From positions 744,001 to 808,000 of the forward strand of contig CAWHMT010000002.1 in the NCBI GenBank assembly GCA_963830455.1: DNA of 64,000 bases. Reading direction: 5' to 3'. The notes under the pieces were generated by a model. That model was given only the letters and a program-made list of their open reading frames with translations. It made no database searches and was not told the origin of the DNA. This document shows, piece by piece, positions 7,893-17,290 of the stretch. How positions within the stretch are numbered: the first letter of the stretch is position 1; the number at the start of each line of letters is the position of its first letter. This DNA is from 20CM-2-65-7 sp963830455 (GTDB lineage: Bacteria > Gemmatimonadota > Gemmatimonadetes > Gemmatimonadales > GWC2-71-9). The position numbers and the translations under genes are program-made.

Positions 7893-9114
7893 CTACGCGC
7901 CTGCACCGGGTTCCGTTGCAGGCTCGGGGGCGAGTCCCCCCGGAATGATGCTCTTGGGGCCGTACTTCCCGCGTACCCGGTCGATCGCGCGCGCCAGCCC
8001 GCGGTCGCGTTCGGTTTCGTCTGAACCCAAGAGCGCCATTTGGTCGCGGTCCTGAGCCCTCGTCAGCCCCGAAAGCCGCACACCCACCAGCCGCGCCGGC
8101 ACGCGTCGCGCCTGGCGCAGCTTCGCGAGCAGCTCGTGGGCGACGCGCAGGATCACGCGATCGGACACGACCGGCTCGGGCAACGTCCGCTGCGTCGCGC
8201 GCGTCGTGAAGTCCCAGTCCCGCAGCCGCACCGCCACCGTGCGGGCCGTGAGCCCGTCGCCGCGCATGTCCGCGGCCGCCCGTGTCACCAGTCTGAGCAG
8301 CTCGCGCTCGATGTCCGCATCGGCGCTCAGATCCTTCCCGAACGTTTCATCGCGGCTGATCCCCTTGTTCATCACGCGAGGGGCGACCGTGTTGTCGTCT
8401 CGGCCGTGCACGCGAGCCCACAGCCACGCCGCCTCGCGCGTGCTCATCCACTGCTCGAGGGCGGCGCGATTGTAGCGCAGCACGTCTTCGACCCTCACCA
8501 GCCCGTGCGGCGCCAGGCGCTGCTGAAACTTGGGACCGACCAGCGGGATTTCGGCGAGCGTGCAGGTTCGCAGGAACGCTTCCTCGGCTCCCCGGCTCGA
8601 TGATCACGACACCGTCGCCACCACTGCTCGGCTTGGCACGATCGACCGCCATCTTGGCGATCAGCTTGTTCGCGCCCCCGCCAATCGATAGCGTAAGCCC
8701 CGTCTCGTCCCGCACTCGCTCGCGGATGCGCTGCGCGGTCGTTGCCAACGGCTCGTGCTGGTAGATGCCTTCGGTTCCCGTCATGTCGAGGTACCACTCA
8801 TCGACGCTCGCCCCCTCGACGATCGGTGTGAACAGTTGCAGGACCTGCCGGATCTCCCGACTTTTCTGCCAGCAGGCTTTGAATGGGACGGGAACGCAGG
8901 TGGCGTCGGGGCACAGCCGGAGAGCGCGCGCGATCGGCATGGCCGAGCGGACGCCGTACTTGCGGACTTCGTACGAGGCGGAGCAGACCACGCCCCGGCT
9001 GTCGCGCGAGCCGCCGACGATCAGCAGGGGCGCCTTGCCCGCGCCGTCGGGATCGACCGCGCGGGCGACGGCGACATAAAAGGCGTCGGCATCAGCGAGG
9101 AGAATGCGACGCAT
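7893..9114 (-). pseudogene. dinB: DNA polymerase IV (Y family), frame broken by +1
   Basis: This is a translesion DNA polymerase. The N-terminal frame (from ATG 9114) has LADADAFYVAV with catalytic Asp, SYEVRKYGV, SVDEWYLDMTG with the SxDE catalytic pair, and GGANKLIAKMA. The reading frame changes near 8588-8600 (coding strand around GGGGAGCC). Beyond it the expected little-finger part continues (EAFLRTCTLAEIPLVG, then VEDVLRYN through VRLSGL). One base too many explains the shift. Corrected length is about 406 residues, normal for DinB. I treat it as a probable sequencing insertion because both parts are otherwise well conserved. It lies between the dioxygenase and a divergent propeller gene. 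Confidence 0.88.
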
Positions 9115-9178
9115 GCCCGAACATATGCCGAAGCCCGGGGGGCTCGCAAGGCGTGATTCCCGGTCGCCATACTCCCGC

Positions 9179-12100
9179 ATGAAAACTCCCATCCTCCCGC
9201 TCCTGCTCTCATCTGTCGTGGCAGTCACCATCTCCGCGCAAACTGTCGATCCAGCCGCCGCCATGCGCTGGCGCTCGATCGGTCCGACTCGCGCGGGTCG
9301 CGCGCGCGCCGCGATCGGCGCGCCCGGACACCCGACCGCGCTGTACATCGGCTTCGATAACGGCGGCGTCTGGCGGACGACGGACTACGGCGCGAACTGG
9401 ACGCCCCTGTTCGACGCGCAGCCCACGGGCTCGATCGGCGCGATCGGGATCGCGCCCTCCAATGCGGCCATCATCTACGTGGGCACGGGCGCGGGCATCA
9501 TCCGCCCCGATCTCGCCACCGGCAACGGGATGTACCGATCGAATGACTCGGGGCGTACGTGGACGCACCTGGGGCTCGATTCGACGCAGATGATCGCGAT
9601 GATCGACGTCGATCCCAGGAATCCCGATCGCCTGTTCGTCGCGGCACTGGGCCATCCCTACGGGCCGAACGCCGAGCGCGGGATTTACCGGTCGACCGAC
9701 GGGGGGCGCACGTTCGAAAAAGTTCTCTACAAAGACGAATACACGAGTGGCAACGACGTCCGCATCGACCCGAGCGATCCGAACACCGTCTACGCGGCGC
9801 TGTGGCAGCAGCAACAGACGTTTTGGGAGGCGGCGTCGTTCGGTCCCGATTCGAGCGATTGGGGCGCGGGTGGGATCTACAAATCCACCGATGGCGGCAC
9901 CACCTGGACACAGCTCACCGATGGCCTGCCGATGGTGCTCGAAGCCAATCTCGCCATCGCGCCCAGCAATCCCCGTGTGCTGTACGCGATGGCAGCCTCG
10001 GTGCGGCCGTCGGGTGGATCCGGACCCGTGCAGTTCTATCGGTCGAACGATGGTGGTGCGCATTGGACACTGCGCACCCGGGCCCGCGGCGGGCCCGGCG
10101 ACACGACCGCCACGACCGATCCGCGGCCGCTCACCCGTATCGGCGGGGGCGACGTCCCGCCGATCACGGTCGATCCGAAAAACGAAAACGTGGTCTATAG
10201 CGCGTCCATCGTCATGTGGCGAACAGAAGACGCGGGCGCGTCCTGGTCGGCTGTCCGCGGCTCGCCGGGCGGCGACGACTACCAGCGGATCTGGATTCAT
10301 CCCGACGATCCGAACCTGATCCTCGCCGTCTCGGACCAGGGCGCGGTGGTGTCAGCCAATCGCGGCGCCTCCTGGAGCAACTGGTACAACCAGTCAACCG
10401 CCGCGATCTATCACGTGACGACGGACAACGCGTTCCCGTACCGCGTCTGCAGCGGGCAGCAGGATTCGGGGTCGATCTGCATCAAAAGCCGCTCGGACGA
10501 TGGGGAGATCACGTTCAACGACTGGCATCCGGCGAACATTCAGGAATACGGCATTGCCGCGCCCGACCCGCGCGACCCCGATCTCGTCTTCGGCAGCGCG
10601 CGGCGGTCCGTGTCGCGCTATGACCGGCGCACCGGCCAGACCGCGCAGGTCGGTCCCGACTCCGCGGCGCGCGGCGACAAGTACGGCCGCAACGTGCGCA
10701 CGATGCCAATCATTTGGTCAGCGGTGCGCCCGGATGTGCTGTTCTATACGTCGAACGTGGTGTGGCGCTCGGACGATCACGCGCGCACGTGGCGGCGCAT
10801 CAGTCCCGACCTCGCCCGGCAGACGTGGCCCATTCCGGCGAGCGCGGGCAAGTACGCGCGCGGTGTCACGCCCACTGCGCGCGGCGCCATCACCGCGCTG
10901 TCACCGTCTCCGCGGAGCTTTGGCGTTCTCTGGGCCGGCACCGATGACGGCAACATTCAGGTGACGGTAAATGGCGGCACGACGTGGACGAACGTGACGC
11001 CCGAGGGAGTTCAGCCGTGGACCCGAATCTTCAATATCGAGGCGGGACACTTCGACACGCGGACGGCGTACGCGGCGGCCAACACGCTCCGGATCCACGA
11101 CATGCGGCCGCATTTCTGGCGCACGCACGACGGCGGCCGCACGTGGACCGAGATCAACACGGGCCTCGCGCCTGATGCGGTCGCGAACTCGATCCGCGAG
11201 GACCCGCGCGTCCCAGGACTGCTCTACGCCGCGACGGAAACGCAGGTGTGGGTCTCGTTCGACGACGGCGACCACTGGCAGACGCTCCGACGCAACATGC
11301 CGGCGATCTCGGTGCGCGACATCCAGGTGAAGGACAGCGATCTCGTCGCGGGAACGCACGGCCGGGGCTTTTGGATTCTCGACGATCTGAGCCCGCTCCG
11401 GCAGGTCGCCGCGCTGCGGCGAGCCGCGGCCGCGGGGGGGGGGGGGGCGGCCGTATCTCGTGCGGCCGAGTACGGCCGTGCGCGTTCGCTTCGGCACGAA
11501 CGAGCCGACACCGTGGTCGCCGGAGCTGCCTGCCGGCGAGAATCCTCCCGCGGGTGCGGTGATCGATTACCTTCCTGCCGGCGGACGCGTCCGGACCGGT
11601 GCGGCTCGAGATCGTCGATACCGCCGGCCGCGTGGTGCGCTCGTATTCGAGCGACGACCCCGTACGCGATCCGCACCCCGCCCTCGATCCGGCGGCCTAC
11701 GACCGGATCTGCCAGAAAACGCCCGCGGCTCCCGACTGTGGGGTGCCGCTCTACTGGCCGTCGCCGCCCATCAGGCTCTCGGCGAGCGGCGGGATGCACC
11801 GCTTCGAGTGGGATATGCGCTACCAGCCGGTCGGGGGCGACAGCCTGCTGAACGCCGGGGATGTCAACGACGTGGGCGCGGTGCCGCATCGCAGCGTCCA
11901 TCCGGCACGGGCGCCATGGGCGCCGCCGGGTCGTTACACCGTCCGGTTGCGCGTGTCGGACCGCACGGTCACACAGCCGCTCGTGCTCCGCCTCGATCCG
12001 CGCGTGAAAACACCGGCCGCCGGCCTGGCGCAGCTCGCCGCGTTGAGCAGAGAGATGTACGATCTGGCGCTGGCCGCGCATGCCGCGTACGTGCCGGCCG

Positions 12101-12261
12101 ACACGGCAACCCGGGCGCTGGAGCGCGCCAGCAACGGGGCGCTGACGGCGGCAATGGCGATGCAGGATGCGGACGTGCCGCCCACGGCTGCGCAGGTCGC
12201 GGCGTGCGGGCGGGCCCGCGCGTTGGTCAATGGGCTCCTCGCCGGCCGGAAGAAAGGCTAG
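9179..12261 (+). pseudogene. secreted Asp-box (VPS10/BNR-like) beta-propeller protein, two frame breaks
   Basis: A signal peptide (MKTPILPLLLSSVVAVTISAQ) precedes two beta-propellers made of Asp-box repeats. At least nine boxes are visible, for example YRSNDSGRTW, YRSTDGGRTF, YKSTDGGTTW, YRSNDGGAHW, WRTEDAGASW, VNGGTTW, WRTHDGGRTW and VSFDDGDHW. A C-terminal domain (VRLEIVDTAGRVVRSY, HRFEWDMRY, PGRYTVRLRVSDRTV) follows. These 1000-residue VPS10-like 'glycosyl hydrolase' proteins are common in Gemmatimonadota (recalled); their activity is unproven. The frame breaks at a G14 run (11434-11447) and again near 11575-11590, each by one extra base. Corrected length is about 1026 residues, matching the family. 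The kinase gene downstream overlaps its end. Confidence 0.85.
11434..11447. repeat. G14 homopolymer that breaks the propeller gene
   Basis: This is the longest homopolymer noticed in the window. Thirteen G would restore the frame into the conserved-looking RPSTAVRVRFGTNEPTPW segment. Such a tract is hard to sequence and also prone to replication slippage. Confidence 0.9.
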
Positions 12262-13744
12262 CGCGCTGTCGACCCAATTGCCGGCCGAGCTGGTAGCCGC
12301 CCTTGCCGGCCGCTACGACCTACGCCGCGCGGTGGGGCAGGGCGGAATGGCGACGGTCTATCACGCCTTCGATTCCCGCCACCAACGCGACGTCGCGCTG
12401 AAAGTGCTGCTCCCCGGACTCGCCGCGCACGTGGGGGCCGAGCGGTTTCTGAAAGAGATCCGCATCGCGGCGCGACTGACTCACCCGCACATCCTCCCAC
12501 TCTACGACTCCGGCGAGGCGGCGGGCTTCCTCTACTACGTGATGCCGTTTCTGTCCGAACCTTCGCTGCGCCAGCGGCTCGCGACCAGCCGGCGTCTCGC
12601 ACCGCACGAAGCGCTGACAATTGCGGCCCGCGTTGCCGACGCGCTCACATACGCGCATCGGATGGGAATCCTGCATCGGGACATCAAGCCCGAGAACGTG
12701 TTGTTCGCTGAAGGGCATCCGATCGTCGCCGATTTCGGAATCGCGAAGGCAATCACCAGCGCCAGCGATCCGAATCTGACGAAGACCGGATTCCCGCTTG
12801 GCACGCCCGGGTATATGAGTCCCGAGCAAGCCGGCGGACTCGCTGACCTCGACGCACGCAGCGACGTCTACGGACTCGCCGCGCTCACGTACGAAATGTT
12901 GATCGGCGAGGTGCTGCCGCCCGGCCATTGGCCCAGCGAGGAAGCGGTGCGCGCCGGCCGGTTCCGCGACGTTGCGCGGGAGCATCGGGCGCGGCTGACT
13001 GAGCTGGGCGGTGACATGGAGGCCGCTCTGGTGCGCGGCTTGGCGCTGAGCCACGACCAACGCACGGCGACGCCCCAGGATCTGATCGCCGACCTCACCA
13101 CGACCGGCGCACCGCCCAACCGTCGCTTCGACACCGGCGAGGTTCAGGAGATCGTGCGTCGCGCGACCGAGCTGGAAGCGTCACGGCCCACGGCCGGCGG
13201 CTCCTTGACGATTGGCGGTGTCGAAGCGCTCGGGGCTGAAGTCGATCTCGCGCCGGCGCTGGTGCGCGAAGCCGCGCTCTCGCTCACCCGTCTCGGCCCC
13301 GCGCCTCGCGAGCTGGTCGGCGAGACGAAAACGCGATTCCGCGAAGTCGCCTACAGCATGTGGCAGCTGATGGACCCAACGACGCCGCCTGACGAGCGCT
13401 GGGGGTTCACCGATTTGCTCGGCGTGATCTTCTTCTCCGTTGTCACCGCCGGCATTCTTCCGATGGTGTTCCTCGGCATCGCGAGCTCGCGCCGGCGCCG
13501 GCTGCGCCGGTTCTTCAAGCACGGCACGCCGGCGCTTGCGGAGATCATCGATTTCCGTCCTGAAGACGTGGGCTTCGAGGTCAAACTGACGCGCGTCCGC
13601 TATGAATTCACGGCGGACGGGCAGCTCCGGCGCGGCAGTGATCTCACGCTGCCGGTCATCGCCGACCGTTGGCGTGCCGGAGATCGCATCGAGATTCTGT
13701 ATGTGGGTCGCAACTACGACAGCGTGATCACGACGCGCGCCTAA
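12230..13744 (+). CDS. membrane Ser/Thr protein kinase with DUF3592-like tail
   Basis: The 504-residue Hanks-type kinase has glycine loop GQGGMATVY, ATP Lys in VALKVLLP, catalytic HRDIKPENVLF, DFGIAKA and activation-segment end GTPGYMSPEQ, so it should be active. After the kinase comes a helical module (EIVRRATELEA, then LTIGGVEALGAEVDLAPALVREAA) that is nearly the same in the second kinase at 55878. A transmembrane helix (around FFSVVTAGILPMVFLGIA) follows, then a roughly 80-residue domain resembling DUF3592 (RVRYEFTADGQLRRG, GDRIEILYVG). The start is uncertain: ATG 12230 overlaps the upstream gene by 32 nt, and a TTG at 12278 begins exactly where the paralogue's conserved PAEL segment begins. 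Confidence 0.88.
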   Translation: MGSSPAGRKASALSTQLPAELVAALAGRYDLRRAVGQGGMATVYHAFDSRHQRDVALKVLLPGLAAHVGAERFLKEIRIAARLTHPHILPLYDSGEAAGFLYYVMPFLSEPSLRQRLATSRRLAPHEALTIAARVADALTYAHRMGILHRDIKPENVLFAEGHPIVADFGIAKAITSASDPNLTKTGFPLGTPGYMSPEQAGGLADLDARSDVYGLAALTYEMLIGEVLPPGHWPSEEAVRAGRFRDVAREHRARLTELGGDMEAALVRGLALSHDQRTATPQDLIADLTTTGAPPNRRFDTGEVQEIVRRATELEASRPTAGGSLTIGGVEALGAEVDLAPALVREAALSLTRLGPAPRELVGETKTRFREVAYSMWQLMDPTTPPDERWGFTDLLGVIFFSVVTAGILPMVFLGIASSRRRRLRRFFKHGTPALAEIIDFRPEDVGFEVKLTRVRYEFTADGQLRRGSDLTLPVIADRWRAGDRIEILYVGRNYDSVITTRA

Positions 13745-13776
13745 CCCCTACACCGACGTCTTCTTGGCCCGGTCTT

Positions 13777-13782
13777 CTATAG
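13777..13782 (+). promoter_or_regulatory. possible -10 box (TATAGT) before the phosphofructokinase gene
   Basis: TATAGT lies 16-21 nt before the ATG at 13798. No convincing -35 or Shine-Dalgarno sequence is present, so any transcript start would be only about 9 nt before the start codon. Confidence 0.25.
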
Positions 13783-13797
13783 TACCCTGATTCGCTT

Positions 13798-15021
13798 ATG
13801 TTCTCCGGCACTATGGGAAAAGGCACAATCGGCATCCTGACCGGCGGCGGCGACGTCCCGGGACTCAATCCTGCCATTCGCGCGATCACGATCCGCGCGC
13901 TGCGCGACGGCTACAAAGTCATCGGCATTCGGCACGGCTGGGGCGGACTCGTAGACTACTCGAGGGAGAAAGGCGCGGACAACGCGGACTGCATCCTCCC
14001 GCTCACCGAAGCGATCGTCAATCGCGCCGGACGGACGGGCGGCACGTTCCTCCACACCTCGCGCACGCGGCCGAGCCACCTGCCCAAAGAGCGCGTCCCG
14101 GCCCATCTCGTCGGCACCTATACCGAAAAGGTCAATGACACGACGAAGGACGTGCTCAAGAATCTCGAGCACATCGGCGTCGACGTCCTGATTCCGATCG
14201 GCGGCGACGACACGTTGAGCTACGGCAAGCGGTTGAATGATGAAGGGGTTCGCGTTGTCGCCATCCCGAAGACGATGGACAACGACGTCTACGGGACCGA
14301 CTACTGCATCGGCTTCAGCACCTGCGTGACGCGCACGATCGAGCTGACGCACCGGCTGCGCACTTCGGCCGGCTCGCACGAGCGGTTTCTGGTGATCGAA
14401 GTGTTCGGCCGCTATGCCGGCTTCACCGCGCTGCTGCCGACGATGGCCGGGGCCGCCGATCGTTGCGTGATCCCCGAATACCCGGTGAACGTCGAGCACC
14501 TGGCCGAGCTGCTCACGATGGACCGCAACCGTAATCCCAGCCGCTATTCGGTCGTCCTGGTGTCGGAAGGCGCGACGCTCGCGGCGCATGAGGGCATGAG
14601 CTTCGAGGGCGAAGAGACGGACATGTACGGCCACCGCAAGCTCGGCGGGATCGGCGACCGCATCGGCGCGGCGCTCAAAGAGGCCTCGGCCAAGCTCAAC
14701 AACGGCCGGCGTATCGACGTGGTCAACCAGCGCCTTGGCTATCTCGTGCGCTCCGGCGATCCCGACGCACTCGACTCGATCGTCCCGATGGCGTTCGGCA
14801 ACCTCGCGCTCGATCTCGTGAACCAGCAAGAGTACGGACGGTTGGTCAGCATTCACCGCGGCTTCTACGACAGCGTCCCGCTGGCCAGCGTGACGTCCGA
14901 GAAAAAAGTCGTGGACGTCTCGAAGTACTACAACACGGAACGGCTGCGGCCTATCTATCAATTCGACGGAGCGCCCCTCTTCATCATGACGAGCGATTGG
15001 AAGACGCCGGTCGAGCGCTGA
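13798..15021 (+). CDS. phosphofructokinase, PPi-type active-site residues
   Basis: The 407-residue phosphofructokinase A-type enzyme is cytoplasmic and converts fructose 6-phosphate to fructose 1,6-bisphosphate. Conserved elements are the nucleotide/phosphate loop ILTGGGDVPGLNPAIR, PIGGDDTLSYG, the catalytic PKTMDNDVYGTD, and the substrate segment VFGRYAGFTAL. In this family Asp after GGD (GGDD) and Lys in PKT, in place of two Gly, are the established markers of pyrophosphate rather than ATP use. Both are present, so I predict a reversible PPi-dependent enzyme; this is inference from residues. The start is ATG 13798, or the ATG five codons later. The next gene overlaps the 3' end. Confidence 0.9.
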   Translation: MFSGTMGKGTIGILTGGGDVPGLNPAIRAITIRALRDGYKVIGIRHGWGGLVDYSREKGADNADCILPLTEAIVNRAGRTGGTFLHTSRTRPSHLPKERVPAHLVGTYTEKVNDTTKDVLKNLEHIGVDVLIPIGGDDTLSYGKRLNDEGVRVVAIPKTMDNDVYGTDYCIGFSTCVTRTIELTHRLRTSAGSHERFLVIEVFGRYAGFTALLPTMAGAADRCVIPEYPVNVEHLAELLTMDRNRNPSRYSVVLVSEGATLAAHEGMSFEGEETDMYGHRKLGGIGDRIGAALKEASAKLNNGRRIDVVNQRLGYLVRSGDPDALDSIVPMAFGNLALDLVNQQEYGRLVSIHRGFYDSVPLASVTSEKKVVDVSKYYNTERLRPIYQFDGAPLFIMTSDWKTPVER

Positions 15022-16040
15022 ACGTCGGCCTGGTCGGCTTCGGCTTCGCGGGGAAGGTCTTCCACGCGCCGGTCATTCGCGCCGTGGAAGGCCTTCGCCT
15101 CACCACCATCGTGCAACGCCACGGCGCACCCGACCCGCTCTATCGCGATGTCGAATTCGTGCGCAGTGTCGACGACCTGTTGAAGCGGCCGATCGATCTC
15201 GTCGTCGTTGCCACACCCAACACATCACATCATCCGATTGCGAAGCAGTGTTTGCTTGCGGGCAGGCACGTCGTCGTCGATAAACCGTTCTCCACGACCA
15301 TGGCGGAAGCCGAGGAGCTGGTCGAGCTCGCGGACAGACAGCGGCGCGTGGTCACGGTCTATCAGGATCGCCGCTACACCGGTGACTTCGCGACGGTGCA
15401 GACGATCGTATCGGAGGGCGCACTCGGCCGCGTCGTGACGTTTGAGTCGCATTTCGACCGGTTTCGCCCCGAGCGCAAGCCGAACGCCTGGCGCGAGGAT
15501 CCGCTGCCCGGCTCGGGCGTGTGGTTCGACATTGGGCCGCATCTGTTCGATCAGGCGCTGTTGTTGTTCGGCATTCCCGAGGCGATCGGCGCCGATATCC
15601 GTGTCGACCGCGCAGGGGCGACCATCGACGACGCATTCGACGTCACTTTACACTACGCGAACGTGCGCGCGCTCCTGCGGTCGTCTATGTTGGCGCAGCC
15701 GGTGGGGCCGACCTGGATCGTACACGGCACCGACGGCACCTTCATCAAATACGGCATGGATCCGCAGGAAGCCGCACTCAAGGAGGGCCGCACGCCCGCC
15801 GAGCCGGATTGGGATGCCGAGCCGCCGGAGCTGTACGGCAAACTGGTGACGCCGGGCGGGACGCGCACCGTTCCAACGCTTCGTTCGAGCTTCGCGCAGT
15901 ACTACGCAAACGTGCGCGACGTCCTGCTCGGCACAGCAACACTGGCAGTGACACCGGAATGGTCGCTGGACGTGATGCGCGGGCTCATATTGGCGCTCGA
16001 GAGCAGCCGGCAACGCCGCATCCTGGAGTGGACCACGTGA
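14997..16040 (+). CDS. Gfo/Idh/MocA family oxidoreductase
   Basis: This 347-residue NAD(P)-dependent sugar-type dehydrogenase has a Rossmann start VGLVGFGFAGKVFHAPV with the dinucleotide loop GxGxxG. VVVATPNTSHHPIAKQCL and VVVDKPFS follow, a variant of the family's EKP motif with Asp for Glu that keeps the catalytic Lys. The C-terminal domain holds GSGVWFDIGPHLFDQAL, the expected substrate-binding helix with His. The start is a TTG at 14997 that overlaps the phosphofructokinase gene by 25 nt. The 3' end overlaps the next gene as GTGA. The substrate cannot be read from sequence; the neighbours hint at sugar metabolism. Confidence 0.9.
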   Translation: MEDAGRALNVGLVGFGFAGKVFHAPVIRAVEGLRLTTIVQRHGAPDPLYRDVEFVRSVDDLLKRPIDLVVVATPNTSHHPIAKQCLLAGRHVVVDKPFSTTMAEAEELVELADRQRRVVTVYQDRRYTGDFATVQTIVSEGALGRVVTFESHFDRFRPERKPNAWREDPLPGSGVWFDIGPHLFDQALLLFGIPEAIGADIRVDRAGATIDDAFDVTLHYANVRALLRSSMLAQPVGPTWIVHGTDGTFIKYGMDPQEAALKEGRTPAEPDWDAEPPELYGKLVTPGGTRTVPTLRSSFAQYYANVRDVLLGTATLAVTPEWSLDVMRGLILALESSRQRRILEWTT

Positions 16041-16516
16041 ACAAAGCCTGGCGTTTCGTGCTCACCGGCGGCCTCGTGGCCGGCACGTTCGACATCGTGT
16101 ACGCCTGCGTGTTCTGGGCGATCAAGCGCGGCGTATCGCCGCAGCGGATTCTGCAGCGCGTGGCATCGGGCTGGTTGGGGGACGCGAGTGTCACCGGCGG
16201 CTGGGCTACCGCGGCGCTGGGCCTCGTGAGCCACTATTTCATCGCGATTTCGATGGCGGTCACGTACTACCTCGTCGCGCGGCGCTGGCCGGCGCTGTGG
16301 GAGCGGGCGCTGCCCTACGGCGTCGCCTACGGACTACTCTTGTACGGGATCATGAACTACGTCGTGGTGCCGCTATCCGCGGCGGGGCCCAGCTCGAAGG
16401 ATCCGCTGTGGGTCGGCATGAGTATCGTCGTCCACATGGTCCTGATCGGCCCGCCCTGCGCGCTGTTCGCCCGGCGCGCCATGCTCGCGGACCTGAGGAG
16501 TCCGGTTCCCGCCTGA
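16037..16516 (+). CDS. small polytopic membrane protein, uncharacterised
   Basis: The 159-residue protein has about four transmembrane helices (FVLTGGLVAGTFDIVYACVF, then ATAALGLVSHYFIAISMAVTY, then YGVAYGLLLYGIMNYVVVPL, then SIVVHMVLIGPPCALFA). It resembles uncharacterised YagU-like/DUF1440-type proteins in layout, but I do not assign it firmly. The GTG start at 16037 overlaps the stop of the oxidoreductase (GTGA), and its own stop overlaps the next ATG (TGATG). It therefore sits inside a translationally coupled run from the phosphofructokinase to the creatininase-like gene. Confidence 0.8.
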   Translation: MNKAWRFVLTGGLVAGTFDIVYACVFWAIKRGVSPQRILQRVASGWLGDASVTGGWATAALGLVSHYFIAISMAVTYYLVARRWPALWERALPYGVAYGLLLYGIMNYVVVPLSAAGPSSKDPLWVGMSIVVHMVLIGPPCALFARRAMLADLRSPVPA

Positions 16517-17280
16517 TGCCCAAGCGACCGTATCTCCTCGATCAGCTGACGTGGAAGACCGTTCGCGACACGCGCTACGAAGTCGCCGTTCTGCCCTGGG
16601 GTGCGACCGAGGCTCATAACCTCCATCTGCCGTACTCCACCGACAACGTCCAGACCGAAGTGATCGCGGCCCGCGCCGCCGAGCGCGCCTGGCAGCAGGG
16701 GGCCAAGGTCGTGGTGCTTCCTGTCGTGCCGTTCGGTGTGAACACCGGGCAGCTCGACATCCCGCTCTGCATCAACATGAACCCCAGCACGCAGGCGCTG
16801 GTGCTGCGCGACGTCGCGGCGTCGCTGGCAGGGCAGGGCATCGCGAAGCTGGTCGTGTTGAACGGGCACGGCGGCAACGACTTCCGCCAGATGATTCGCG
16901 AGATCCAGCCGCAGGTCTCGGTGTTTCTGTGCACGGTCAACTGGTACAAGGTGGTGGATCTCAAGTCCTACTTCTCAGACATGGGCGATCATGCCGGCGA
17001 GATGGAAACGAGCGTGATGCAGCATGTGGCGCCGGAGCTTGTTCTGCCGTTGAGCGAGGCCGGCAGTGGCAAGGCGAAGCAGTTCACGATCTCGGCGTTC
17101 CGCGAAGGCTGGGCGTGGGCGCCGAGAAAATGGACCGCCGTGACGGACGACACCGGCGTGGGGAATCCGGCGAAAGCGACCGCGGAGAAGGGGCAACGCT
17201 ACGTCGAGGTCGTCACGACCAAGATCGCGGAGTTTCTCGTCGAGCTTGCCAAGGCGAACCCCGACAAGATGTACGAGTGA
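16516..17280 (+). CDS. creatininase-family amidohydrolase
   Basis: The 254-residue protein is of the creatininase superfamily, metal-dependent hydrolases that include creatininase and cofactor-pathway formamide hydrolases. Metal-site motifs are recognisable: PWGATEAHNLHLPYSTDN (family PxGxxExHGxHLPxxTD), VLNGHGGNDF and MGDHAGEMETS. The usual Gly after the first His is Asn here. There is no signal peptide. The gene begins within the stop of the upstream membrane-protein gene. The true substrate is unknown; creatinine itself is not implied. Confidence 0.88.
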   Translation: MPKRPYLLDQLTWKTVRDTRYEVAVLPWGATEAHNLHLPYSTDNVQTEVIAARAAERAWQQGAKVVVLPVVPFGVNTGQLDIPLCINMNPSTQALVLRDVAASLAGQGIAKLVVLNGHGGNDFRQMIREIQPQVSVFLCTVNWYKVVDLKSYFSDMGDHAGEMETSVMQHVAPELVLPLSEAGSGKAKQFTISAFREGWAWAPRKWTAVTDDTGVGNPAKATAEKGQRYVEVVTTKIAEFLVELAKANPDKMYE

Positions 17281-17290
17281 AGACTCCTTC

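Noticed and set aside
13777..14961. 394-codon antisense frame over the phosphofructokinase gene
   Set aside because: The opposite strand encodes an unmistakable enzyme; high GC leaves antisense frames open by codon-position bias.
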